A stretch of DNA of 64,000 nt from Larix kaempferi (lineage: Eukaryota > Streptophyta > Pinopsida > Pinales > Pinaceae), in contig BSBM01001436.1 of NCBI GenBank assembly GCA_027924585.1, positions 1,984,001-2,048,000 on the forward strand, in the 5' to 3' direction. How positions within the stretch are numbered: the stretch's first letter is position 1; every line of letters starts with the position of its first letter. Both the position numbers and the translations under genes were made by a program. Positions 46,667-56,929 of the stretch are shown here, piece by piece. The notes beneath the pieces are model-generated. The model ran no database searches and had not been told where the DNA came from. It was given only the letters and a program-made list of their open reading frames with translations.

Positions 46667-47992
46667 GTAAGATGGTTATATTTATTGGATAGTTGGTAAC
46701 CAACCACCTATAGTATAAAGAAGCTATGAGAATGCAACGCAAGGTATTGGTAGAGAAGACATTAGATGGATTAGGAACTTGCCAAGGCCTTTTGTGTGCT
46801 AATCTCCTCTCAACCTTGGGTGTAAGTACATATTTTATGCTATTAGTGAGAAAATCTACTTAATTCTAATTGTGTAAATGGAATTTTTCATTCTCTCTTT
46901 CATATCTTGTATGTTGTTACGATATGTGTACTTTATGTGATTAATTCAGCATACATTTATCATCCTGATGATTGACACACTAGTGGTTAGAAAATCTTGA
47001 AGGTACTTCAATTTTGTGGGTGAGCACCAAATGTTAGCAACATATGAGAGGAAGCTTATGAATAAATGCTTATTTCATATAATATTGCTAAAAATCTATT
47101 TATCAAATCTCAAGGTTGTCTATAATTTTGTTTTGTCATGGGGAATTTTGTTACTTATTCACTTGGTAGAGTCAACTGTTAGATAGCTACTTGGAGATGC
47201 ATCAAATAACGAAGTACAGGAAAGGCCTGGAGGCTGGAGATGATCTGGATTCTGAATATGCACTAGGTGTTGAACAACCATGTAATGGCCCAGAGATGCA
47301 GCAGGTGGTAAACAGTAAAATATCTTCCTGGAGATGTACCTTCTAGCAAATGATTCAAATAGTGTTCCTGTTGGGTATGCTCCAAGTTTAAAAGGTTATG
47401 AATGCAGTTGTTGTATAGTATCCTTTATTAATCATAAAAATATATTGTTTATATTTCAAGGTGAAAGCTAATCACTTGTCATTTTATCCTTTGTTGTATT
47501 TGGAGGAATGGATAAGAATCACATATGTATGCAACATAAGATAGACCTGGAAAGCAGCTTAATGTGATGCTTAATTCATAGGAGGTATCTTGCAAACCAC
47601 CTACAAGGAAATTTCCAAACTAATAAACAATCTCCATAAATGCATGTTTCATATGATATTATGCAAAAAATTGATACAATTTTTTTTATCGTATGCATTG
47701 TCTGAAAAATTGATCAATTCATAATTCTCTTTCAAAGTATGATAAGGTAAGATACTATAATTTTATTAACATCCAATGAATGACCACAAAAGTAAGTCAA
47801 TGGGACTAAAAGGATACAATCACCATTCACTTGACCTTAGTGTTTTTCCCTTGGGCTTCAAGGCTCAGCAGTCTAATGAGCACTGCGAAGGAGTTCAGAG
47901 GCAATATGGAGGCATTTTTAGCGATATTGCTTTTATAGATTTATGTTTCTGTAGTTGACAATGATGTTATTTTATTTGATTAACAGCTTAAG

Positions 47993-48090
47993 TCTTATCA
48001 TCTGATATTATGGAGTCTCTAGAGAAGCAACAGAGAGAAAACACGGAAAGCATATTGGAGAAGGCCAGAGCCATCTGCAGGGAGAAAAAT
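47993..48090 (+). pseudogene. Universal-stress-protein-like exon (captured fragment)
   Basis: Between an AG at 47991 and a GTATGAG donor at 48091, the frame reads SDIMESLEKQQRENTESILE followed by KARAICREKN. This resembles the exon of plant universal stress proteins that carries the ...LEKARAIC-EKGV helix after the nucleotide-loop exon. Flanking exons are not found nearby. The assignment rests on one short helix and is tentative. It would be a host gene piece carried by the CACTA element. Confidence 0.45.
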
Positions 48091-48099
48091 GTATGAGTT

Positions 48100-49890
48100 C
48101 TTTCCAGATCTCAGAGTAAGATTCCCTTGAATTACTGGTGAAAGATTGAGATAGAGTTTATATAGGATATCTCCAAAGAGAAACATTATGATACTTGGCC
48201 TTTTATGATGGCATTGTTCCAAATGCAAAGTGCTAACACTGTAAATTTGAATATATAGGTTGAACACGCAGTCACTGAGAAGCTCTTCACTGGTACAAGA
48301 TGTTAATTATTTCAATAATTCCAAACACAATACAGCAGCAATTGTGTACTTTTGAAACTCATCTATATTGAAGTGGGAAGTCACTATAACTACTGCTGAA
48401 ACTATTACATACGCTTGTCTTTTTGGAAGCAAGATTTTCTTCAATGACAAATTGAAGATTAAGATTGACCTGTCTAATCTAGTATACAAATATCCAAGAG
48501 TTGTACTTAAATATATTACCTTCCATAATGTCATCGTTCCAAATGTAAAGTGATCACATTAAAAATTTGAGCACATAGTCGGAACGCAGAAATGAAAAAT
48601 ACAAATATTCTGATTATTTCAAAGATTCGAAATCCATAATTCTAGCTTAAACATACCAAGAATTGGAGTGATGATTCTAAAGATATGATCAATTCATTAA
48701 TTGTATGGGTCTGTATCATAGAAATCTAAGGATATTTATACAATGCACATAAAACTAGTAGAGCTTCACATTTGACAATATTACTGTCAAATGTGTTAGG
48801 AATCAGAGCATTCTATATCAATTTATTGAATGCAACCTTGACCTTTCAAAGTCGAATCTAGAATATATTGTCCAATCAAAGTTTTCACCAAACTCTAGAA
48901 TGTGTGTGTGAAACTTAACTAATGATAACCTATGGCCAATGGATATGTAGGTCTCGATCTTTCTTTTTAATATGATAAAAAATTAATAAAGTGGTGTGTC
49001 CAAGCTAAATATGATAAAAATTTAATAAAGTGGTGGGTCCCAAGGATGGGTGGAGGATGTCATTGCATAAACACTAAAAAATATAATTAGTGAACGAAAC
49101 TCGACTTAGGCAGGGAATTAAGTTAAAAAAAAGTTATTTTTTGAACGAAGATTAACATAAAACATTTATAAAATTATTATATAAACTCAAATAATTTATA
49201 ATAATTTTAAATAAGTATTTAAACATTTGGGTAATATTTTGTTAAAAGGTGATGTCTAGTTTTCCAAACAAACAATGGTAAGCTAGACATTTGACTCAAT
49301 GGAGTAGTGCAAGACAAGCCAGATTGGGAATTTGACGAGATGGGAAAAATGGAGAATTTGGACACAAAAGAATTTAAGGTGCAAACAAGCTTGGTAAAAT
49401 TTGTGCATTTTGGCAAAAGTTCAAAAATTTTGACGGGGAAGACTTTGGTACTAATAGTATGCATCCAGTGTTCATATGGTGTTAGATTTATTGTTTGAAA
49501 GAGAATACCTATCTTTGAAAGGGAACATGGTGATCAATTTTATGTTGGAGTTAAAAGCAAAGAAACAACTTCAAAGTTTAGAGCTAGTTCTTGTGTGATT
49601 AAAAGAAGGTTTGCTGACATGAAAACTAAGTTCATCTTCATTCACACTTTCTCATTTTGATTATTATATATTTCTTTGCTTGATCATCTTAGAGGGGCTT
49701 AACCTTCTATTATGGCTTGACTTATAAAGTGTTGCAATCTCTCAATCAATGCACTGGATTTTTCGAGTTAAGTGTTCTTTAGAGAAATTGTAATTCCAAT
49801 GTAAGAAAGTATAAGCACCCCTTTTCCATAATTTGGCAAGATGGTGTTAACTATTGGAAATTTTATTCTCATATCAATCCATACGGAATT
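48100..49890. other. CACTA interior, no feature recognised
   Basis: AT-rich, with no coding frame over 80 codons and no domain. A duplicated phrase about CATTGTTCCAAATGCAAAGTG / CATCGTTCCAAATGTAAAGTG (48213 and 48532) suggests a decayed local duplication of about 320 bp. Confidence 0.4.
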
Positions 49891-49897
49891 CTATTTA

Positions 49898-49968
49898 AGG
49901 GTGCTAGCTCAATGGTAGAGCACCTGCCTTATAGGAAGGAAGTTGGTGGTTTGATTCCACTATGCCCT
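49898..49968 (+). other. tRNA-like sequence (pseudo-tRNA or SINE head)
   Basis: A 71-bp stretch with an A box, TAGCTCAATGG, and a B-box variant, GGTTTGATTCC. It has a D stem GCTC/GAGC, an imperfect anticodon stem around a loop with TAT at the anticodon position, and an acceptor stem with two wobble pairs and one mismatch. There is no CCA and no intron. It is more likely a decayed tRNA-derived piece than a working gene. Confidence 0.4.
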
Positions 49969-49984
49969 ATTTATATTCTGATAC

Positions 49985-50342
49985 CACTAAAAAGAGAAAT
50001 GACTGAAAAAATGACCAAAATTTGCATATAAACAACCACCATTACAACATGAGAGACAAGTGACCAAAAAAATGACCAAAATATGCATATAAATGACCAC
50101 TTTTGACTTGGCGATCGCTCGTAGCAAATTATCGATAATTTATCACGTGACCATTAATGACCAAATATATTACCAAATTAATGACCAAATATACGACCAA
50201 ATATATGACCACAAGATAAGCTATAAATGACCAAGCTAAATATGACCACATTTTTTGTCGCGTGATATATGGCCACTAATTTGCTACCAGTGGTCACAAA
50301 ATCAAGAGTGGTCATTTATATGTGGATTTTGGTCGTTTTTTT
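49985..50342. repeat. Right subterminal repeats of the CACTA element
   Basis: Dense ATGACCAAAAT / TGACCACAAG / GGTCACAAA motifs. A TIR-like GAGAGACAAGTGACCA at 50050-50065 is an internal, slightly changed copy of the terminal sequence. Confidence 0.75.
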
Positions 50343-50375
50343 TGGTCACTTATCTCTCATTTTGTACTAGTGACT

Positions 50376-50720
50376 GTACCCCTCTTAATATTATTCACCA
50401 AAAATAACAAATAATTAAAAAAATTCATATAATCTCATGTCTATTTCTTCATGTATATTTGTTGTAGTTTAAACATAATTTGGTTCTTTGATTCATTAGA
50501 TTGATGTTTGTAATATAAGTGAAAAGAACGTTTCTTTCCACTATATTCCTCTTAATATTATTAACAAAAAATAAAAAGTAACTTAAAAAATTCATATATG
50601 CTCATAAAATGAAAAATTAAAACCAAATGAAAAGTAATTAAAAAATCCATGTTGGCTCATAAAATATAAAAAAAAAAATAACATAGATCCATCTTAAAAC
50701 ATAAAACATGTATATATATC
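50376..50720. repeat. 167-bp tandem repeat, part right of the CACTA element
   Basis: CCTCTTAATATTATT starts at about 50381 and again at about 50548, followed each time by AAAAATTCATAT. The part at 50436-50545 matches 38048-38160. It is the right half of the target array. Confidence 0.75.
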
Positions 50721-51422
50721 ATATCAAGCATAGAGAGGGATCAAATTTCGAGTTGTTTCACAACTTCCAACATATGTAAAATTGAATGTTTGAAACCTAT
50801 TAGAAATTAGTGTTAATGTTTACATTGTTTTCCACTTTTGATTTGAACAATCTTCTCAATTTTTTTCAATTTTACCAATGCACCCCACTACAATGCTGGT
50901 TTCGGAGAAGTTTATAAATGAGGAAAAATCAAAGAGGAAGCATACCAAACATGGATGGTATTCAATTCCCACTATATCCCAAGTCACCAATTTCGAACAT
51001 CTAAAGTAGCACTAGTTGTTCACATGTTGGGAATGAAAAGGATGATATAAAAGTTGGCATGAATTATTTCTTATGAGATACTCATGCTTTCAAGGGAAAG
51101 TTGTTAAATGCATTCCAACAAGAGGATGTTGAGGATGATGCTTATATAGTTGATACATCTTTTAAAGCTTGACATATTATTCAACCACCTCTCTCTTTGG
51201 ACATGGATCAAGATCTACCCAACTAGGGACAACCAAGTTACTACACAACTTGAAATACATGTATTGTATATGTTTGTTTCTTAGTACTACTCAAGGTTCA
51301 ACTAATCATTAAATCCCTTATGTTTTAAATATCTAAATGGATTTTATTAGTTCTTAATGACAGTGTACAATTAAATTGCTCTCTAATCCCAGGCTATTCA
51401 AAGTCACGGTACTTCCAATTGA
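50721..51422. other. Spacer, no gene recognised
   Basis: AT-rich. The segment GCATAGAGAGGGATCAAATTT near 50728 resembles GCACCGAGAGGGATCCAATTT near 60413, so both may be remnants of one repeat family. No coding evidence. Confidence 0.4.
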
Positions 51423-51439
51423 TAATGTGCTCCTTGATA

Positions 51440-51664
51440 TTTTTTTTTTCTTGTATTAGGGGAATCAATAATTGGGGACTAGGATGGTACTCACGTGACA
51501 TAGGGTCCAGGGATCCAATCCCGCTACCACTATACCCCTAGGTGCACCCACACAGCCCGCAAGCATGGGGCACGGGTAAGCCAGGGTGATTTGAACTCAT
51601 GACCTCCATTTACAACGTGTCCTTCATATCAAGCGAATCACCGGTTGAGCTACACCCCTACGTG
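51440..51664 (-). mobile_element. tRNA-derived SINE
   Basis: On the minus strand it begins with a tRNA-like head: A box TAGCTCAACCGG and B box GTTCAAATC. An unrelated body of about 140 bp follows, and it ends in an A-rich tail (the T run at 51440-51449 on the plus strand). A 17-bp direct repeat, TAATGTGCTCCTTGATA, flanks it at 51423-51439 and 51665-51681. Pol III promoter, A tail and long target duplication are the hallmarks of a SINE moved by LINE machinery. Confidence 0.9.
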
Positions 51665-51681
51665 TAATGTGCTCCTTGATA

Positions 51682-52309
51682 GTTACAAAGAGGGAAAAAA
51701 ACTATTGAAAATGTTGGTTGATGACTGCATACCATATCATACTTCTCAAAATTATCAAAATGCTTTATAGAGACAAACATGTGGATAAAGAGATATGTCT
51801 AAAAATAAAATAAAAAGGAAAAATGGTCCTCCTAATGAGATATTGAGGTATATGTCTATAATGTTAGGGATTCAAGGTATATTTGATTGTAAAGAATTAT
51901 CCATGTTGCCAAGGGGGTAGAAAATGTTCAAAACACGTGCATTCATATTTTGCCACAAAACTATCTTATTTCTAATCAATTTTAATTATTTATGGCCCCT
52001 TGTAGACCTTTATCATTTTGTCTTAAAATTGGTAACACTAATTAAAAAATGCTCTCCCATATAATTTTAAAGTTCCCTACCCCCAATTTTTTACCATTTT
52101 ACGAAAATCTATATTTATAAATTGAAATACTCCCTCTATTCCCTCAAGTAGTATTTGTTAGACTTCTATAGTGAACCCTCTATTCATGTTGCATGACCAT
52201 GTCATCCATCACACATAAGTGAGCTATGAGTTATGTGGATCCTAATGGAGCCAATAACCATGAAGCACATAGAGGATAAATGGCCTAACCATGAAGCACA
52301 CATAGGATA
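51682..52309. other. Spacer, no gene recognised
   Basis: AT-rich. A short tandem duplication, ATGAAGCACATAGAGGATAA / ATGAAGCACACATAGGATAA, is at 52259-52310. Confidence 0.4.
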
Positions 52310-53830
52310 AATGGCCTAATAAATACAAGTATGAAGTATGAATCGTTTAGTTGAGCATAGCCATAGGTGAGAAGAATGAATGTCTACCTCCTTTTGAAGT
52401 ATCATATTGTCACAATTGTTACCACATTTCATGGATCCCCAATTTATGATCATTATTTTGAAATTGTTGACATCGTGGATATAATAGTGCATTTCTTGAG
52501 TGATGTATTGATGAATGAAATTGTGGGTGCTACCACTATCTATTAAGACAATGACCTTCGAATGCTTGATATAGATGACCAACTTTAACATATAGGGAGT
52601 TTAAATATTGGTTAAGGCATGGAGGGAGATGTGGAGTTCTTCACCTAGCTATTCAAGAATAGTTAGGTGATTTCCTCTAGAGTCACACCATCAACTTCAT
52701 CCTTATTAATGTCCTCAAAGATGACCATAAATAAATTATGATCCTTACATTATGCCCTTTGAAATACTTTTCATCCCAGTTGTAGTACAGAACCTTGAGA
52801 TGATGTTCCACCATTTTGACTCATGTCAACTTTTGGATCTTGATGGGTGGAGAAGGTTGTGAAGGGGCCACAATATTTTGGTGTGGGCATGGAACAAAGT
52901 TTGCGAATTTGGATTGGGAATATGGCACAACTTGGGCATGACAAGTGTGCTAAGAGCCTCCAAAGGTAGCATGTTGATTCATCTCAACTTGGAATTTTAT
53001 TTCCTCCTTAATACGCTTTAAAACGTTTGCTAAATTTTGTGTTATGATTTCCAAATGCTCAAAGGCATCAATATATTCTTCCATGGTGGCTATTTGATGC
53101 AACTTATTAAACTAGTGTACAAAATTAGTATTTTGCATAAAGTGGACAAACATGTATTTCACAAACTACTTCCATGCAATGAATCATGGAGAGGATTATT
53201 AGGCCATTTCCACTACTTTGAATGTTCCCAATCTAGATACACAACTCAAGTTCATTCTTTCAATACATCATCCTCTATAACATAGAGGGAAAAGTAGTGT
53301 TCCATTAGGTCAACCCACCTTGTTAGATTTGACCCATCGAACTTATTATTCAAATCAATTTTAGGTAAGTTAGGTAGCATATGGGGACATGGTCATGAAA
53401 GGAGTTCCAATACAATAGCCATCGCCCTTGACTTCCTCATCAACTTATTTACCTAAGTTGTTAGAGCCTTCACCTAGGAAATTTTCAAGACCATCAAACT
53501 TACCCTTAAGCCTCTCATTCTTATCAAAATGAAGGGATAGTTGGCTATTCACGATAGTCATGCTGGTCTACATTTTTCTCACTGATTAGGTGAGGGTCTC
53601 GACTACTCATAAGTTAGTTACCTTTGTTAGAGGCTTCACCTAGGAAATCTTCAAGATCATCATGCTCACCCTTAAGCTTTTCATTCTAATCAAAACAAAG
53701 GGAGAGTTGGCTATCTACATTTTGCTCACTATGATTGTCATGTTCTTATTATGGGTCATGAGACCATGGAGATCACTTGAAAGCTTATCTAAAAGCTATA
53801 TCAACATAATCAATACCACGTAAAGCTATA
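52310..53830 (-). pseudogene. Chromovirus-type gypsy gag-protease remnant
   Basis: Read on the minus strand, gag shows KFDGSNLTRWVDLMEHYFSL (53370-53270) and a decayed zinc knuckle, YYNWDEKYFKGHN (near 52780), in which the first Cys is Trp. Protease follows at 52591-52316 with VLIDSGSTHNFI and the catalytic Asp present. This is the gag/protease pattern of plant chromoviruses. Many stops and shifts interrupt it. The gag N-terminal part contains an internal tandem duplication of about 165 bp (53471 and 53636, share CACCTAGGAAAT and CTCACCCTTAAG). Reverse transcriptase and integrase are missing. Confidence 0.75.
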
Positions 53831-54733
53831 TCAACATAATCAATACCAAGGAATATGTTGAAATGAGTCACAAACAACTATAATGACAAAGAGCTAGATA
53901 CATTTAAAAAACTTAAACATTAAACTTTTATACATCCCAACAAGCGATGTTAAACAAAATTAAGAAGACCTTAGATCAACAACAAGGGTTTCCCAACTAT
54001 CCTTGGCAACTTAGATAACAATTCCAATAAGGTATAACAACCTTTGATAACAATTCTAATAACCTATTGAGCTACCATTAGCACGTACCCTAAACAAGGT
54101 CACAACCTTTTATAACAATTCTAGCTCACCATTGTCTGCAATGGAAACAAGCAGGAATGGTGATGGTCTGCACTGTATGGGCAGAGAAGAAACTATTTGC
54201 TGTTTCATGCTCTACTGCCAGAGATGGCTCCCAAGTGGTTCCAGCTTATAAGACGCCATGTTAGCGTAAGGTTAAGAAATGTGAAATTGTGTGCCCACGT
54301 ATGAGTTTGAAAATGGTCTTAGCTTTTTCAAAAGCATAAACAAATATATAAACTTTTGTCTTCACAGCCCACTATGATCGGCACCCACAATCTGTGCTTT
54401 GCTGAGTAGCAACTTCCATTACTCTCTACTCTAACAAATTATCTATGTCATGATCTAACCCACTCTCCACTACGAAAAGCTATCAAACGTATTGGATCAG
54501 CGAGAAAAAAAAATTGATCACCCTTACTCATGACATTCCACTAAGAAAAGCTACGTACGTGCATGACCAGCCAAAAAAAAAGGATTAGCCTTCCCCGTTT
54601 AAACAATGTCTGTAAATACTATTTTATTCAACAATGTCTGTAAAGAATAAATAGTTGGAAGAATTCATGGGAAGTTAGTTGCTAAGCAAGCAAATAAAAT
54701 ATTGTTTTAAATAAAATTGCATTTGGTCACACG
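53831..54733. other. Spacer upstream of the dirigent gene, possible chromovirus leader
   Basis: On the minus strand, GCTAACATGGCG near 54262 could be an LTR end followed by a primer site belonging to the remnant at 52310-53830. This is tentative. A 30-bp tandem duplication (AAGCTATATCAACATAATCA) is at 53792-53850. A 35-bp sequence identical to the dirigent 3' flank lies at 54123-54157. Confidence 0.35.
54123..54157 (+). repeat. 35-bp perfect copy of the dirigent gene's 3' flank
   Basis: It is identical to 55456-55490, which starts in the last base of the dirigent stop codon and runs into the 3' untranslated region. The match ends abruptly on both sides. Confidence 0.9.
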
Positions 54734-54743
54734 CTATAAATTA
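54734..54743 (+). promoter_or_regulatory. TATA box of the dirigent-like gene
   Basis: CTATAAATTA lies 111-120 bp upstream of the chosen ATG. This leaves a leader of about 85-90 nt if transcription starts about 30 bp downstream. Confidence 0.65.
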
Positions 54744-54853
54744 CGTTGTGACTTTGATAGCTTCAGTACCCTTCCTTGAGCATTTGATCTCTGTCACTGT
54801 CTGTGTTCAATCATTCTTGTCTCGTATTGTTCTCAGCTAAACGCACACCCAGA

Positions 54854-55456
54854 ATGGCAAGCATGAAGGTGCACTTTCTAGGGATTCTTGTGTTGACTGC
54901 TGCTTTGCTGGAGTCGACAGATGCAGTCTGCAATAAAAGGAGGAGTTCAAGGAATCGTAGGGTTCCTTTAATGCCTTGCAAGAATCTGGTGTTCTATTAT
55001 CATGATATCCTTTACAATGGCTCTAACGATCACAATGCAACATCTGCGCTTGTGGCTGCTCCCAAAGGGGACAACCTTACCGCTCTCGCCAGCAACCATG
55101 ATAGCCGCTTCGGACAAATGGTGGTGTTCGACGATCCTCTAACACTCGACAGTAATCTACACTCCCCTCCAGTGGGCCGAGCTCAGGGATTCTATTTCTA
55201 TGACATGAAGAACATCTACGGCGCCTGGTTTTCATTCACAATTATGCTCAACTCCACGGATCACAAAGGCACACTCACATTGGCTGGGGCCGATCCAGCG
55301 TCTGTTGATGTCAGAGATATTTCAGTGGTAGCAGGCACCGGTGATTTCTTCATGACCAGAGGAGTCGCCACCCTCACCACCGATACGTTCCAGGGAGAAG
55401 CTTATTTTCGTCTCCGCCTCAATATCACACTCTACGAGTGCCACTGGTCATTATAA
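54854..55456 (+). CDS. Dirigent-like protein, secreted, intronless
   Basis: Dirigent proteins steer stereoselective coupling of phenoxy radicals in lignan and lignin metabolism, in the apoplast. The start ATG 54854 ([14 protein letters not shown]) gives 200 residues, the usual size; the longer frame begins at a GTG. Residues 1-24 form a signal peptide, with the hydrophobic core [13 protein letters not shown] and a likely cut near STDA-VC. Conserved dirigent motifs follow in order: [12 protein letters not shown] (about 47-58), [63 protein letters not shown] and [14 protein letters not shown]. Several Asn-X-Ser/Thr sites are present. Two cysteines, near the mature N-terminus and in the last residues, fit the family disulfide. 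No stop or shift. TATA and AATAAA are in place. The exact substrate cannot be told from sequence; a disease-resistance-response (DIR-like) member is equally possible. Confidence 0.93.
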   Translation: MASMKVHFLGILVLTAALLESTDAVCNKRRSSRNRRVPLMPCKNLVFYYHDILYNGSNDHNATSALVAAPKGDNLTALASNHDSRFGQMVVFDDPLTLDSNLHSPPVGRAQGFYFYDMKNIYGAWFSFTIMLNSTDHKGTLTLAGADPASVDVRDISVVAGTGDFFMTRGVATLTTDTFQGEAYFRLRLNITLYECHWSL

Positions 55457-55599
55457 GCTCACCATTGTCTGCAATGGAAACAAGCAGGAAAAGAGAAGTA
55501 TGTACTGTGTAGACAGTTATATAACGTCTCAAGTGTTGCTTTAAATTTTTCTAGTATTGTATCAGTCTCTTTCCTCGCTGTGTTTTCTACTTTGCTTTG

Positions 55600-55605
55600 A
55601 ATAAA
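55600..55605 (+). terminator. Poly(A) signal of the dirigent-like gene
   Basis: AATAAA lies 144 bp after the stop codon, within TTTGAATAAAATGACTCC. A second TTTGCTTTGAATA near 55650 duplicates the context without the full signal. Confidence 0.7.
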
Positions 55606-55619
55606 ATGACTCCTCACTT

Positions 55620-56279
55620 CAGTTGTGGTTGGTTGCTGTGTGGTTTGCTTTGCTTTGAATAGGATGAGTAAGGTCGGTTGAAATTTTTTTAGTTTGAATT
55701 AATAATTTATACATTAGACATATTTTATTGCACATACTTTTTTTAAATAATTATTGAGTTAATTTAAATGTGATAAATTACTTGTTTAATAGTTAAATTT
55801 TTAATTTACCAGTTTGAATCTTTACTAGTTTGAATCTTTACTTCTTTAAGGCAAATTGTCTTTATTCTTTTTTTTCACAAAACTTTCTAGAAGTCTTACT
55901 AATTAAACCATGCCTTGGGCTATCTTTATTCTTTTATATATATATTTATTTAACAGTTTGAATCTTTACTTCTTTAAGTCAATATATTGTCTTTATTCTT
56001 TTTTTCACAAAACCTTTTCCGAAAATGTGTACAAATCTTACTAATTGAACTATCCCTTCGGGTATCTTTATTCTTATATTTATAAAAATACAAGTATTAT
56101 ATATATATATATATATATATAAAAGAGTATTCTCTATAACTTAATAAAAGAGACATAATTCTTATATATAGAGTACCAATTTTTATTATGAGTTTGAATT
56201 TTTACTCATTATCAACATTAATATGAATTTTTGTAAGTTTCATAGTGAAATTGAGGACTGGACAATCTCTACAAAGAAT
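55620..56279. other. AT-rich spacer with (TA)n
   Basis: No gene seen. A TA microsatellite is at about 56098-56121. A decayed duplication of about 125 bp (share TTTGAATCTTTACTTCTTTA, at about 55831 and 55956) is present. Confidence 0.6.
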
Positions 56280-56420
56280 TGGGTCGAAATGTTCTTGACA
56301 TGAAAATCACTTTCTCTTAAAATGCCTTACCTACACCCACATTACACCCACATTAGATCTCAATTCCATAATCTTTGCTCTGACAAGAAGAAACGTCATC
56401 ATCATCATCATATATATATA
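56280..56420 (+). mobile_element. LINE 3'-end remnant with (CAT)n tail
   Basis: AATCACTTTCTCTTAAAATG and the following CTACACCCACAT parallel 37719-37760 of the LINE at 36820-37960. It ends in (CAT)n at 56395-56411. It is only the last 140 bp, a 5'-truncated copy, with a local duplication of ACACCCACATTA. Confidence 0.55.
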
Positions 56421-56499
56421 AAGGAGATGCAATTCTTAAAATATAGTTTACTAATTTTTATTATGAATATTTACTTCTTTTATATATATATATATAGTT

Positions 56500-56790
56500 T
56501 ACTAATGTCAACCATAGTTAATTAAAGTTAACCATATTTCACTATAGTTATTCATAGTAAAAGAATAGTCATCAATGATTAACTAAAGGTCAAGCTTAGT
56601 CAACCATCTTCAATTATAATTAACCATGATCAATTAAAATCAACTACAAAAACCAAAGTAATTGATATTCAACCACAATTCACTAAATTCAACCATAGTT
56701 AACCAAAATCAATTGTGGTAAACCAACATAGAGTATGGTCAAGCAATAATGAACCATGGTAAACTATGGTCTAACTTGTTATTAAAAAAG
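56500..56790. repeat. Degenerate array of AACCATAGTTAA-like motifs
   Basis: More than a dozen variants (CAACCATAGTTAA, TTAACCATGATCAA, AACCATGGTAAACTATGG and others) occur in both orientations at irregular spacing over about 290 bp. The core is close to palindromic. Confidence 0.6.
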
Positions 56791-56929
56791 AATCATTTGA
56801 GTTACATAATGTACCCAGCATATCACCATGCATTTTCAATACAGAAAGGATGAAAGGTCTTCACAACATTCCTACAACAACACTTATCTCAGGAAACTAT
56901 CTCATAAGAAAAGGAACAGTACTAAGTCC

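Larger units (their letters stand above)
38162..50372. mobile_element. CACTA-type DNA transposon, 12.2 kb, no transposase recognised
   Basis: It begins CACTAGTACAAAATGAGAG at 38162. Its last 30 bases (50343-50372) are the perfect reverse complement of its first 30 (38162-38191). The 3-bp duplication ACT flanks it (38159-38161 and 50373-50375). CACTA ends plus a 3-bp duplication define the EnSpm/CACTA superfamily. Subterminal regions are packed with short ATGACCAA / GGTCAC motifs in both orientations, as is known for binding sites of the element's accessory protein. I find no Transposase_21 motifs inside. The interior holds a broken hAT transposase, exon-like pieces and spacer, so it is probably non-autonomous. 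Confidence 0.85.

Noticed and set aside
49898-49968. Functional tRNA gene
   Set aside because: Stem mismatches, a B-box change and no intron where plant tRNA-Ile(UAU) genes usually have one. Listed only as tRNA-like.
54803-54853. Longer dirigent start giving 217 residues
   Set aside because: That frame begins at a GTG. ATG 54854 is followed directly by a signal peptide and gives the usual family length.
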